From positions 1 to 5,979 of the forward strand of contig CANRFD010000081.1 in NCBI GenBank assembly GCA_947629845.1: 5,979 nucleotides of DNA, read 5' to 3'. A model generated the notes under the pieces. The model had not been told where the DNA came from, did not search any database, and worked only from the letters and a program-made list of their open reading frames with translations. The stretch comes from an uncultured Clostridia bacterium. GTDB lineage: Bacteria > Bacillota > Clostridia > Christensenellales > Borkfalkiaceae. Position 1 is the stretch's first letter, and every line of letters begins with the position of its first letter. The position numbers and the translations under genes are program-made. Positions 1 through 4,930 of this stretch are shown here, one piece after another.

Positions 1-229
1 TGAACTCGCCCTTTATCCTCTCCTTGCTGCCGCCCATGCCCGTGCCCTGCGGGTCGCCGCCCTGTATCATGAAGCCCGCAATGACGCGGTGAAAGATGAT
101 ACCGTTGTAGAAGCCCTTCTTCACGAGGGACAGGAAGTTGTTGACGGTGTTGGGCGCAACGTCGGGATAGAGCTCCGCCTTGAACGTTTTGCCGTCTGCC
201 ATTTCGAATGTTACGATGGGATTTGCCAT
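1..229 (-). CDS. Cyclophilin-type peptidyl-prolyl cis-trans isomerase, N-terminal 76 residues (3' end beyond window)
   Basis: This enzyme catalyses cis-trans isomerisation of Xaa-Pro bonds during protein folding. The visible 76 residues open with MANPIVTFEM and contain the cyclophilin core: the PNTVNNF helix, the FHRVI motif and GFMIQGGDPQGTG. By eye, R48, F53, M54 and Q56 match the active-site Arg, Phe, Met and Gln of human cyclophilin A (R55, F60, M61, Q63), so the visible half of the active site is intact. There is no signal peptide or lipobox, so a cytoplasmic form is expected. Bacterial members of this size class are usually about 150-200 residues, so the C-terminal half lies off the left edge. 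The ATG is preceded by AAAGGAG at 235-241 with a 5-base spacer. The gene starts 23 bases after the stop of the TIR-LRR gene on the same strand, with no terminator between them, which suggests cotranscription. The family assignment is firm, but which ppi paralogue this is cannot be decided. Confidence 0.95.
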   Translation of the reverse strand, partial: MANPIVTFEMADGKTFKAELYPDVAPNTVNNFLSLVKKGFYNGIIFHRVIAGFMIQGGDPQGTGMGGSKERIKGEF

Positions 230-252
230 AATTGCTCCTTTCTATGCTGTTT

Positions 253-3200
253 TTAAGTAAAGATGAATTTAATATTCTTTATCGTTCCTTCGTTGAAATA
301 TTGTTTGAGTTTGCTCTTCATGAAGCCAGCCAAGTGCTTGGGCATTGTCACCGTCTGTAAATTCGGGCAGTCAACGAACGGACTGAACATTCCTGTCGAG
401 AAGTAAGCGACACTGTTCGGAATTGTTACCTCTTTTAATGCCTTACAATACCGAAATGCATTGTCGCCTATTTTTGTCGTACCGTTAGGAATGCTGATTT
501 TTTCGAGCGAAACACACTCATAAAACGCCCTCGCCCCGATTCCTTTCAAAGTATCGGGGAAGACGACATCGGTCAATGCCTTACAATCACGGAATGCCTC
601 TTGCTCTATTCTTTGAACGCCGGAGGAGATCGTGACGCTCTTCAGTGCGGAACGACCCGCAAAGTTATCAGATGTGGATCTGGAGGTATTTGTTGGTTTC
701 CGCGGGGGAATGGTAGTAATACCTGCGGGGATGGTGATCGCACCGCCGAGCTTATACGGAACTAACATGATCTTCGTCTTTTCCTTATCATATAATACCC
801 CGTCTTGACTGCTGAAATATCGATTGCCGTCCGATACTTCGATGGCTTGCAAATTTAAGCACCAGTAAAAAGCCGATGGATCCATCTCCGACACGGCGGC
901 AGGAATTTTGATGCGGATAAGTCCGTTACACCCCTCGAATGCAAAAAGCCCGATGGAAGTTACGCTGTCGGGAATCTCGATACATTTCAATTGGTCACAA
1001 TCCCAGAACGCACCACGCCCAATCGAGGTCACATTTTTTGGAATTTTTACACTTCTCAGCCCTTTACCTCTTGCAAACACATACGCCCCAATTTTTGTAA
1101 AATCTTCCGGAAATACGAGATCGGTGATTTCCTTTCCGTTCAAATATATATGATACGCAAAAAAGAGCGGATTGGCGTCATCTCTTTCAAACTCAATTTT
1201 ACACCATGCGGAAAGATCGGTAATGTTTACGCGTTTGAGCCCGGGACAATCTGCAAACGCTCCCTCTCCGATTCTTTTTACCGTGGCGGGAATGGTGATC
1301 TCGGCAAGTTTTTTACAGCCGCGGAACGCGCTCGCGCCGATGGACACAAGAGACGTCGGCAAAGAAATTTCGGTCATCTCATCATAACCAAAGAATGCCT
1401 CTTCTCCGATTTCCGTCACCTCGTCCGGGATCTCGACTGCGGTAGTCTTTTTCTTTGCGCCGGCATATTTTACCAACTTTACGCCAGTCCCTTGCTTTTC
1501 GAGCTTAAATTTTCGCCGCTCAGCCTCCTCGAGACGCTTGCGCTCCTCTTCTTCAGCCTTCTTTTTCTCCTCTTCGAGGCGCTTGCGCTCGGCTTCTTCC
1601 TGCGCGCGCTTCTCGGCTTCTGCTTTTTGTTTTTCTGCGGCAAGGCGCTTTCGCCGCTCAGCTTCTTTCTTCTTTGCCTCTTCTTCTTTTTTTCTTCTCT
1701 CTTCCTCTATTTCCGCCGGGGTCTTGCGGAGGACGAACTTGCTGATGGCATTCGAGTTAAATTCGCCCTGTCTTTGAAGTGCATTCAAAGCGGCACCGAT
1801 CGCAGAGGGAACTTCGAGATAGGTGAGGCCGGACTCATTGAAAAACTTTCCGCCAATCTCCACCACACTGTCCGGCAAGATAAGCCGTTTTAACGCCGGA
1901 CAGCAGTCGAACGCTTTCATGCCTATTTTTTTCACGCCGTTTCCGAGTTCGACTCTCTCCAACCAATTGCACCCGTAGAATGCATTTCTTCCTATTTCTG
2001 TTACACTATCGGGAATGGTAATGCTCTTCAGCCTGCTACAACCATCGAATGCAAAATCTCCGATTTTGGTCACGCCATTGGGAATAGTAATGCTCGTCAG
2101 CCCGCTACAACCATCGAACGCAGAATACCCTATTTCGGTTACGCTATCGGGAATGATAACGCTCTTCAGCCTGCTACAACTACGGAACGCACAACTCTCA
2201 ATTTTGGTCACGCCGGCAGGAATGATGACGCTTTCCAGTCCGAGGCATTTATCGAACACAAGCGACGCGATTTTCGTCACGCCGGCGGGAATGACAAGAT
2301 TGTGTATCGGTTTTCCATTCAAAAACAGATAGTTAGCATAAAAGAGCGGATTGGGACCGTATTCAATCTCTATTTCGCACCAAGCCTTAAGATCTGCGAT
2401 GTCTACCCGCTCCAGATTTTCGCAATTTTCAAACGCATGGGCTCCGATTTTCTTCAAGCTCTTCGGGAACTTGATCTCCATGATCTTTTTGTTGTCTTTG
2501 AATACCCCCTTCCCGATCTCCACTACGCCTTCCGGGATCTCGACTTTCATGTCGTTCCCCGTATATTTTACGAACACGCCATCCCGTATCGGAGAATCTT
2601 GCTCCCTCTGCAACTGCTGTTGGGCTTCCCGCATCATGGCAAGGATCTGTTCCTGCGTCATGTTGCCCATCGGTATGCCCGCATCGGGTGCGGCGGGAGC
2701 CTGCCGCGTTGTTTTCGGCTTCGCCTTTACGGGCTGCTCCGCCTGCGGCTGCGCCGAAGCGCCGCTGCGACGAAGCTCTTCGAGGGCGGCGCGCATCTCG
2801 GCGAGTTCCTTGTTCCTCGCCTCTTCCTCGGCGCGGCGCTTTTCTTCGTCCTCTTTAGCGCGCTTTTCGGCGGCAAGGCGGGACGCTTCCTCCCGCTTCT
2901 GCTGTGCTTCCGCCTCCTCTCTTCTCTGCCGCTCGCGCCGTTCGCTCTCCTCGAGCTTGCGGCGCATCTCCTCGAATTGGAGGTTCCTCGCCTCCTCCTC
3001 TTCGCGCTGCTTGCGCTTGGCGGCGTCGCGGCGCGCACGCGCCTCGGGCGTGTGGCTTTCGACGAAGTTATCGATGCGCGTATACGCGTCGGGTCTCGAA
3101 AGGTCGATGCCCTGTATCTTTCCGCTCTTGCCGGGAAGCCGCTCTATGGGTTTGCCCTTGAACACAAAGGTGATGGCGTCCCGTTCCTTGTCCTCGTTGG

Positions 3201-3957
3201 CAATCATCGCCATGAAGCGAGTATATTCGTTCTTCACCCACTTCGTCTGAAGATACTCTTCATTATAGCACACAAGAAGCATGCACTCACTTGTATACAG
3301 CGCGTATAAAATGAGTGCTTCGTAGTCGCTCCCCGTCCTACTTCCGATCTCCTCTTCCGAATAGAACGGGTGAAAGCCCCTCTCCTTCAGGTGGTGATAC
3401 AGTCTCAACGCCTCGTGGCTGTCCTGCGTGGTGCCGCCGTTCTCGTCGGAAACCTTCACGCAGAGGAAACAGTCATACTTCACGCCGTCCTCTTTGAGTT
3501 CGTTGAACTGGTCTCGTATCTCGTCTATTTCGGAGGCCTTCTCGCGGTAGACCCGTTTCTGCTCCTTACTTGCAAGCTCGAGAGCGCGCAAGTAATGTTT
3601 ATCCGCAGAAAAACTCTTCTCGGAGATCTCATGGCAAATGGGCTGCAGGCGAGGCGGGTCGCTCGTCTCGTCCTTCAAGTACTGCACCTTGAACTTCGCG
3701 AGCGCCATGCCGAAGTATGCCTCGGGCTCTTCCTTATCGAGCTCGGCGGCCTTCTGGTACGCCGCATACGCGCCCTCGAAGTTGCAGGTATCGAGGTCAT
3801 GTTCCGCTTGGTTCAGGAAGTTCTGAACTTTCGGCTCGCTCTCCTTCGCCATGGTAAAGTATGTACCGCAGTGCTCGCAGCGGATGACCCGCCCCACCGC
3901 CTTCCCCGGGTCGAGCGGCGCCGTGCAGCATTTACAGAAAAATTCCTTCAGTTCCAT
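253..3957 (-). CDS. Zinc ribbon / TPR-like / TIR domain / coiled-coil / BspA-type (LRR_5) leucine-rich repeat protein
   Basis: Seen in the 1234-residue product: a zinc ribbon with Cys pairs C8/C11 and C27/C30; a TPR-like helical region (about 44-154); a TIR domain (about 160-300) opening with YDCFLCVKVSD, with a DS pair at 179-180, YSEEEIGSRTGSDYE around the BB loop, candidate catalytic E213 and WVKNE at 240-244; an Arg/Glu-rich coiled coil (304-398); a linker rich in Pro, Ala and Gln; LRR block 1 (458-716); a second coil (746-821); and LRR block 2 (823-1208). No signal peptide or membrane span is visible. Known of the families: TIR domains either scaffold signalling or cleave NAD+, and LRR_5 repeats usually bind ligands. 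Inferred: a cytosolic sensor with a TIR effector, possibly defensive. The upstream ATG at 3975 would add six residues but has no ribosome site, whereas AAAGGAG lies 8 bases before the ATG at 3957, so 3957 is preferred. Domain calls are strong; the biological role is unknown. Confidence 0.95.
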   Translation of the reverse strand: MELKEFFCKCCTAPLDPGKAVGRVIRCEHCGTYFTMAKESEPKVQNFLNQAEHDLDTCNFEGAYAAYQKAAELDKEEPEAYFGMALAKFKVQYLKDETSDPPRLQPICHEISEKSFSADKHYLRALELASKEQKRVYREKASEIDEIRDQFNELKEDGVKYDCFLCVKVSDENGGTTQDSHEALRLYHHLKERGFHPFYSEEEIGSRTGSDYEALILYALYTSECMLLVCYNEEYLQTKWVKNEYTRFMAMIANEDKERDAITFVFKGKPIERLPGKSGKIQGIDLSRPDAYTRIDNFVESHTPEARARRDAAKRKQREEEEARNLQFEEMRRKLEESERRERQRREEAEAQQKREEASRLAAEKRAKEDEEKRRAEEEARNKELAEMRAALEELRRSGASAQPQAEQPVKAKPKTTRQAPAAPDAGIPMGNMTQEQILAMMREAQQQLQREQDSPIRDGVFVKYTGNDMKVEIPEGVVEIGKGVFKDNKKIMEIKFPKSLKKIGAHAFENCENLERVDIADLKAWCEIEIEYGPNPLFYANYLFLNGKPIHNLVIPAGVTKIASLVFDKCLGLESVIIPAGVTKIESCAFRSCSRLKSVIIPDSVTEIGYSAFDGCSGLTSITIPNGVTKIGDFAFDGCSRLKSITIPDSVTEIGRNAFYGCNWLERVELGNGVKKIGMKAFDCCPALKRLILPDSVVEIGGKFFNESGLTYLEVPSAIGAALNALQRQGEFNSNAISKFVLRKTPAEIEEERRKKEEEAKKKEAERRKRLAAEKQKAEAEKRAQEEAERKRLEEEKKKAEEEERKRLEEAERRKFKLEKQGTGVKLVKYAGAKKKTTAVEIPDEVTEIGEEAFFGYDEMTEISLPTSLVSIGASAFRGCKKLAEITIPATVKRIGEGAFADCPGLKRVNITDLSAWCKIEFERDDANPLFFAYHIYLNGKEITDLVFPEDFTKIGAYVFARGKGLRSVKIPKNVTSIGRGAFWDCDQLKCIEIPDSVTSIGLFAFEGCNGLIRIKIPAAVSEMDPSAFYWCLNLQAIEVSDGNRYFSSQDGVLYDKEKTKIMLVPYKLGGAITIPAGITTIPPRKPTNTSRSTSDNFAGRSALKSVTISSGVQRIEQEAFRDCKALTDVVFPDTLKGIGARAFYECVSLEKISIPNGTTKIGDNAFRYCKALKEVTIPNSVAYFSTGMFSPFVDCPNLQTVTMPKHLAGFMKSKLKQYFNEGTIKNIKFIFT
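334..1491 (-). repeat. LRR_5 (BspA-type) repeat block 2
   Basis: This encodes residues 823-1208 with about a dozen LRR_5 units, most of 23 residues. It opens with LVKYAG then VEIPDEVTEIG, closely parallel to FVKYTG then VEIPEGVVEIG at the start of block 1. It carries a counterpart of the block 1 insert (AWCKIEFE with NPLFFAYHIYLNG), and then a second insert (about residues 1037-1072) with the SSQDGVLYDKEKTKIM hairpin often seen in BspA-like proteins. One unit near 664-702 is broken by a short Ser/Thr/Pro-rich segment (PRKPTNTSRSTSDN). The block is AT-richer than the TIR and coil region. Confidence 0.9.
1495..1722 (-). other. Second charged coiled-coil segment between the LRR blocks
   Basis: This encodes about residues 746-821, rich in Lys, Glu, Arg and Ala with recurring ERKRLEE and EEEKKK words. 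It has low-complexity DNA repeats, for example a GAGRCGCTTGCGCTC word at 1531-1545 and 1576-1590, 45 bases or 15 codons apart. It probably forms a rigid helix linking the two LRR blocks. Its composition resembles the first coil, in keeping with duplication of a coil-plus-LRR module. Confidence 0.8.
1810..2586 (-). repeat. LRR_5 (BspA-type) repeat block 1, 23-residue / 69-base units
   Basis: This encodes residues 458-716 with about ten units of the pattern IP-x2-V-x2-IG-x3-F-x2-C-x2-L. Seven successive units (from the VIPAGVTKI unit to the LPDSVVEIGGKFF unit, 1825-2304) keep a regular 23-residue, 69-base period; the last is 22 residues. One unit near 2305-2412 is replaced by a longer insert containing AWCEIEIE and NPLFYANYLFLNG, a variant also present in block 2. 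DNA conservation between units is strongest at 1991-2214. Hand alignment of 1991-2076 with 2129-2214 (shift 138) gives 72 of 86 identical bases, against 68 of 86 for the adjacent 69-base shift, so expansion by pairs of units is plausible. Confidence 0.9.
2764..3048 (-). other. First charged coiled-coil segment
   Basis: This encodes about residues 304-398, an almost uninterrupted run of Arg, Glu, Lys, Ala and Gln without prolines or glycines. It is expected to form a long coiled coil or a single stable alpha-helix separating the TIR domain from the LRR sensor block. It could mediate oligomerisation, which TIR domains generally need for activity. The oligomeric role is inference. The high GC content of this stretch makes long open frames on the opposite strand, which are not genes. 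Confidence 0.8.
3058..3480 (-). other. TIR domain segment of the large protein
   Basis: This codes for about residues 160-300. The order of elements matches a bacterial TIR fold: strand A (YDCFLCVKV), the DS-containing turn and helix A (SHEALRLYHHL), strand B (FHPFYSEEE), the BB loop (IGSRTGS), a helix with YEALI, a hydrophobic strand (CMLLVCY), the EEYLQTKWVKNEY segment, and a final strand (AITFVF) with a trailing helix. E213 in YEALI (codon 3319-3321) lines up by eye with the glutamate needed for NAD+ cleavage in TIR NADases such as SARM1 (FEDKLI). Enzymatic activity is inferred from this residue only. Confidence 0.85.
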
Positions 3958-3965
3958 TTCTCTTT

Positions 3966-3972
3966 CTCCTTT
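3966..3972 (-). promoter_or_regulatory. Shine-Dalgarno site that fixes the TIR-LRR start
   Basis: On the minus strand this reads AAAGGAG, followed by an 8-base spacer and the ATG at 3957-3955. It lies inside the six-codon extension opened by the in-frame ATG at 3975, whose own upstream sequence has no purine-rich site. This supports translation from 3957, giving a protein beginning MELKEFFCKCC. Confidence 0.85.
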
Positions 3973-3986
3973 CATCGGTAACCGTA

Positions 3987-4002
3987 CAGGAAGTGCTTCC
4001 TG
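3987..4002. repeat. Inverted repeat between deaminase and TIR-LRR genes
   Basis: The plus strand reads CAGGAAG-TG-CTTCCTG, two perfect 7-base arms. As RNA it would fold as a 6-bp stem with a tetraloop, extendable by CCG/CGG (3982-3984 with 4003-4005) across a 2-base bulge. It lies in the 59-base gap between the deaminase stop and the TIR-LRR ribosome site. No U-run follows on the transcribed strand, so it is not a canonical intrinsic terminator. It could be an attenuator, a processing site, a protein-binding site or chance. Confidence 0.5.
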
Positions 4003-4016
4003 CGGCCGCGGCGGAA

Positions 4017-4469
4017 TTACTCCCCGAACTTCTCCACCTGCGTGCCCGCCTCTTTGAAGAGCTCCATGGAAAATTCGTCCGGATAGCCCTCCTTATAGAC
4101 GACGCGCCGAATGCCCGCATTGATGATCATCTTGGCGCAGATCACGCAGGGCTGGTGGGTGCAATAGAGCGTGGCGCCGTTGATGTTTACGCCGTATTTC
4201 GCCGCCTGAATGATGGCGTTCTGCTCGGCGTGGGCGGCGTAGCAGAGTTCGGCATGCGTGCCGCTGGGGATGTTGCGCTCGATCCGCAGGCATTTGCCGC
4301 GTTCGATGCAGGAGGTGATCCCCGTGGGCGCACCGTTGTAGCCCGTCGTCATGACGCGCTTATCGAGTACGATGACCGCACCGACTTTGCGGCGGAGACA
4401 GCTTGCCCAACTCCCCACCTGTTCCGTGAGTTCCATGAAGCGTTTATCCCAATTATCCATATTTTCCAT
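4017..4469 (-). CDS. Deoxycytidylate (dCMP) deaminase, ComEB-type
   Basis: It is predicted to convert dCMP to dUMP in the cytoplasm, feeding thymidylate synthesis. With the ATG at 4469 the product has 150 residues, normal for the family. The zinc-dependent cytidine/deoxycytidylate deaminase signature is complete: H80-A81-E82 (zinc ligand and proton-shuttling Glu) and P107-C108-x2-C111 (two zinc Cys). CLRRKVGAVIV (24-34), the GYNGAP motif (43-48) and IPSGTHAELC (67-76) are typical of dCMP deaminases and of proteins annotated ComE operon protein 2. The reading frame stays open upstream to 4616, but that extension runs through the promoter and lacks homology. Start candidates are the ATG at 4469 and the ATG at 4460 (MDNWDKRF). 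Neither has a Shine-Dalgarno site, and the promoter places the transcript start at or near 4469. It is first in the leftward gene cluster, upstream of the TIR-LRR gene. No competence genes are visible nearby, so the nucleotide role is the safer call. Confidence 0.93.
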   Translation of the reverse strand: MENMDNWDKRFMELTEQVGSWASCLRRKVGAVIVLDKRVMTTGYNGAPTGITSCIERGKCLRIERNIPSGTHAELCYAAHAEQNAIIQAAKYGVNINGATLYCTHQPCVICAKMIINAGIRRVVYKEGYPDEFSMELFKEAGTQVEKFGE

Positions 4470-4475
4470 GATAAC

Positions 4476-4504
4476 ATTATAACACAGCGACAAAAAGGTG
4501 TCAA
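4476..4504 (-). promoter_or_regulatory. Sigma-A promoter for the leftward dCMP deaminase unit
   Basis: On the minus strand there is a perfect -35 box TTGACA (4504-4499), a 17-base spacer and a perfect -10 box TATAAT (4481-4476), preceded by TGT, an extended -10 motif. This is close to the strongest possible housekeeping promoter. A start 7 bases after the -10 box falls on 4469, the A of the first ATG of the deaminase, so the transcript may have no 5' leader. Confidence 0.88.
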
Positions 4505-4533
4505 CCGTTCGGCTTTTTTCCGCAAAAAAAGAA

Positions 4534-4548
4534 AGGAAATTCTTTCCT
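4534..4548. repeat. AT-rich inverted repeat just upstream of the groES promoter
   Basis: The sequence is AGGAAA-TTC-TTTCCT, perfect 6-base arms around 3 bases, with weaker symmetry continuing outward (A-rich to the left, T-rich to the right, with mismatches). It sits 7 bases before the groES -35 box and between the two divergent promoters, a position suitable for a regulator. It does not resemble CIRCE (TTAGCACTC-N9-GAGTGCTAA). The function is unknown, and chance symmetry in AT-rich DNA is possible. Confidence 0.4.
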
Positions 4549-4555
4549 CTTTTGT

Positions 4556-4583
4556 TTGACTTCTCCTGTTTTGTGTTTATAAT
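4556..4583 (+). promoter_or_regulatory. Sigma-A promoter of the groES-groEL operon
   Basis: A -35 box TTGACT (4556-4561), a 16-base spacer and a perfect -10 box TATAAT (4578-4583) lie ahead of groES. The expected start near 4590 gives a leader of about 41 bases, containing a short CCCG-TGTGT-CGGG hairpin (4600-4612) before the ribosome site AGGAGG (4620-4625). No CIRCE operator for HrcA is seen around the promoter, so any heat-shock control must use another element or none. Confidence 0.85.
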
Positions 4584-4630
4584 AGAAAAGAACAAAATGC
4601 CCGTGTGTCGGGACAAACCAGGAGGAATTT

Positions 4631-4915
4631 ATGAACATCAAACCCTTGTTCGATAAAGTGGTCGTCGAGGCGGTCACGGTCGAAGAAAAGACGAAAAGCG
4701 GATTTTTGCTCCCCTCTTCCGCACAGGAAAAGCCGCAGACCTGCGTTGTGGTCGCCGTCGGCCCCGGCGGGATCATCGACGGCAAAGAAGTGAACATGCA
4801 GGTGAAGGTCGGCGATAAAGTACTCTGCGCCAAATACGCCGGGACGGATTTTAAGGTCGACGGCAAGGAATTTACCATCATCAAACAAAGCGACATCCTC
4901 GCGATCGTTGAATAA
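4631..4915 (+). CDS. groES: Co-chaperonin GroES (Hsp10)
   Basis: This 94-residue protein forms the heptameric lid of the GroEL folding chamber in the cytoplasm. The length and fold signatures are those of the family: MNIKPLFDKVVVE at the N-terminus, the mobile loop at residues 18-36, the roof hairpin region GPGGIIDG, VKVGDKVL, KYAGTDFKVDGKE, and the C-terminal SDILAIVE. The GroEL-contacting tripeptide of the mobile loop, most often IVL in GGIVLP, reads FLL within SGFLLP (residues 23-28). This is a conservative but less usual variant. The ATG follows AGGAGG with a 5-base spacer. groEL starts 15 bases after the stop codon, giving the standard groES-groEL operon. Identification is certain from sequence and context. 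Confidence 0.98.
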   Translation: MNIKPLFDKVVVEAVTVEEKTKSGFLLPSSAQEKPQTCVVVAVGPGGIIDGKEVNMQVKVGDKVLCAKYAGTDFKVDGKEFTIIKQSDILAIVE

Positions 4916-4930
4916 AAAGGAGAGATCATC

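Noticed and set aside
230..252. Possible terminator between the TIR-LRR gene and the cyclophilin.
   Set aside because: The 23-base gap has no stem-loop and is largely occupied by the cyclophilin ribosome site.
1825..2304. Tandem 69-base repeats considered as a CRISPR array or minisatellite.
   Set aside because: The units are contiguous without unique spacers, keep the reading frame and encode 23-residue LRR_5 repeats.
2727..3038. Minus-strand 103-codon frame overlapping the TIR-LRR coil.
   Set aside because: It is an Arg/Ser-rich frame-shifted reading of the charged coil, with no ribosome site and complete overlap with the real gene.
3958..3975. Upstream ATG at 3975 as the TIR-LRR start (1240 residues).
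   Set aside because: No Shine-Dalgarno site precedes it, and the AAAGGAG it encodes is itself well placed to serve the ATG at 3957.
908..3981. Several plus-strand open frames of 60-335 codons opposite the TIR-LRR gene.
   Set aside because: Their products are low-complexity mirrors (Ser-, Leu- or Phe-rich) of the repeat and coil coding strand, with no recognisable domains. The minus-strand protein explains the sequence fully.
4600..4612. groES leader hairpin as an RNA thermometer or riboswitch.
   Set aside because: The stem is only four base pairs and does not pair with the AGGAGG ribosome site, so a thermosensor role is not supported.
4470..4616. N-terminal extension of the dCMP deaminase to 4616.
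   Set aside because: It runs across the consensus promoter and the divergent intergenic region. The added residues have no family similarity, and the family normally starts close to the WDKRFMEL segment.
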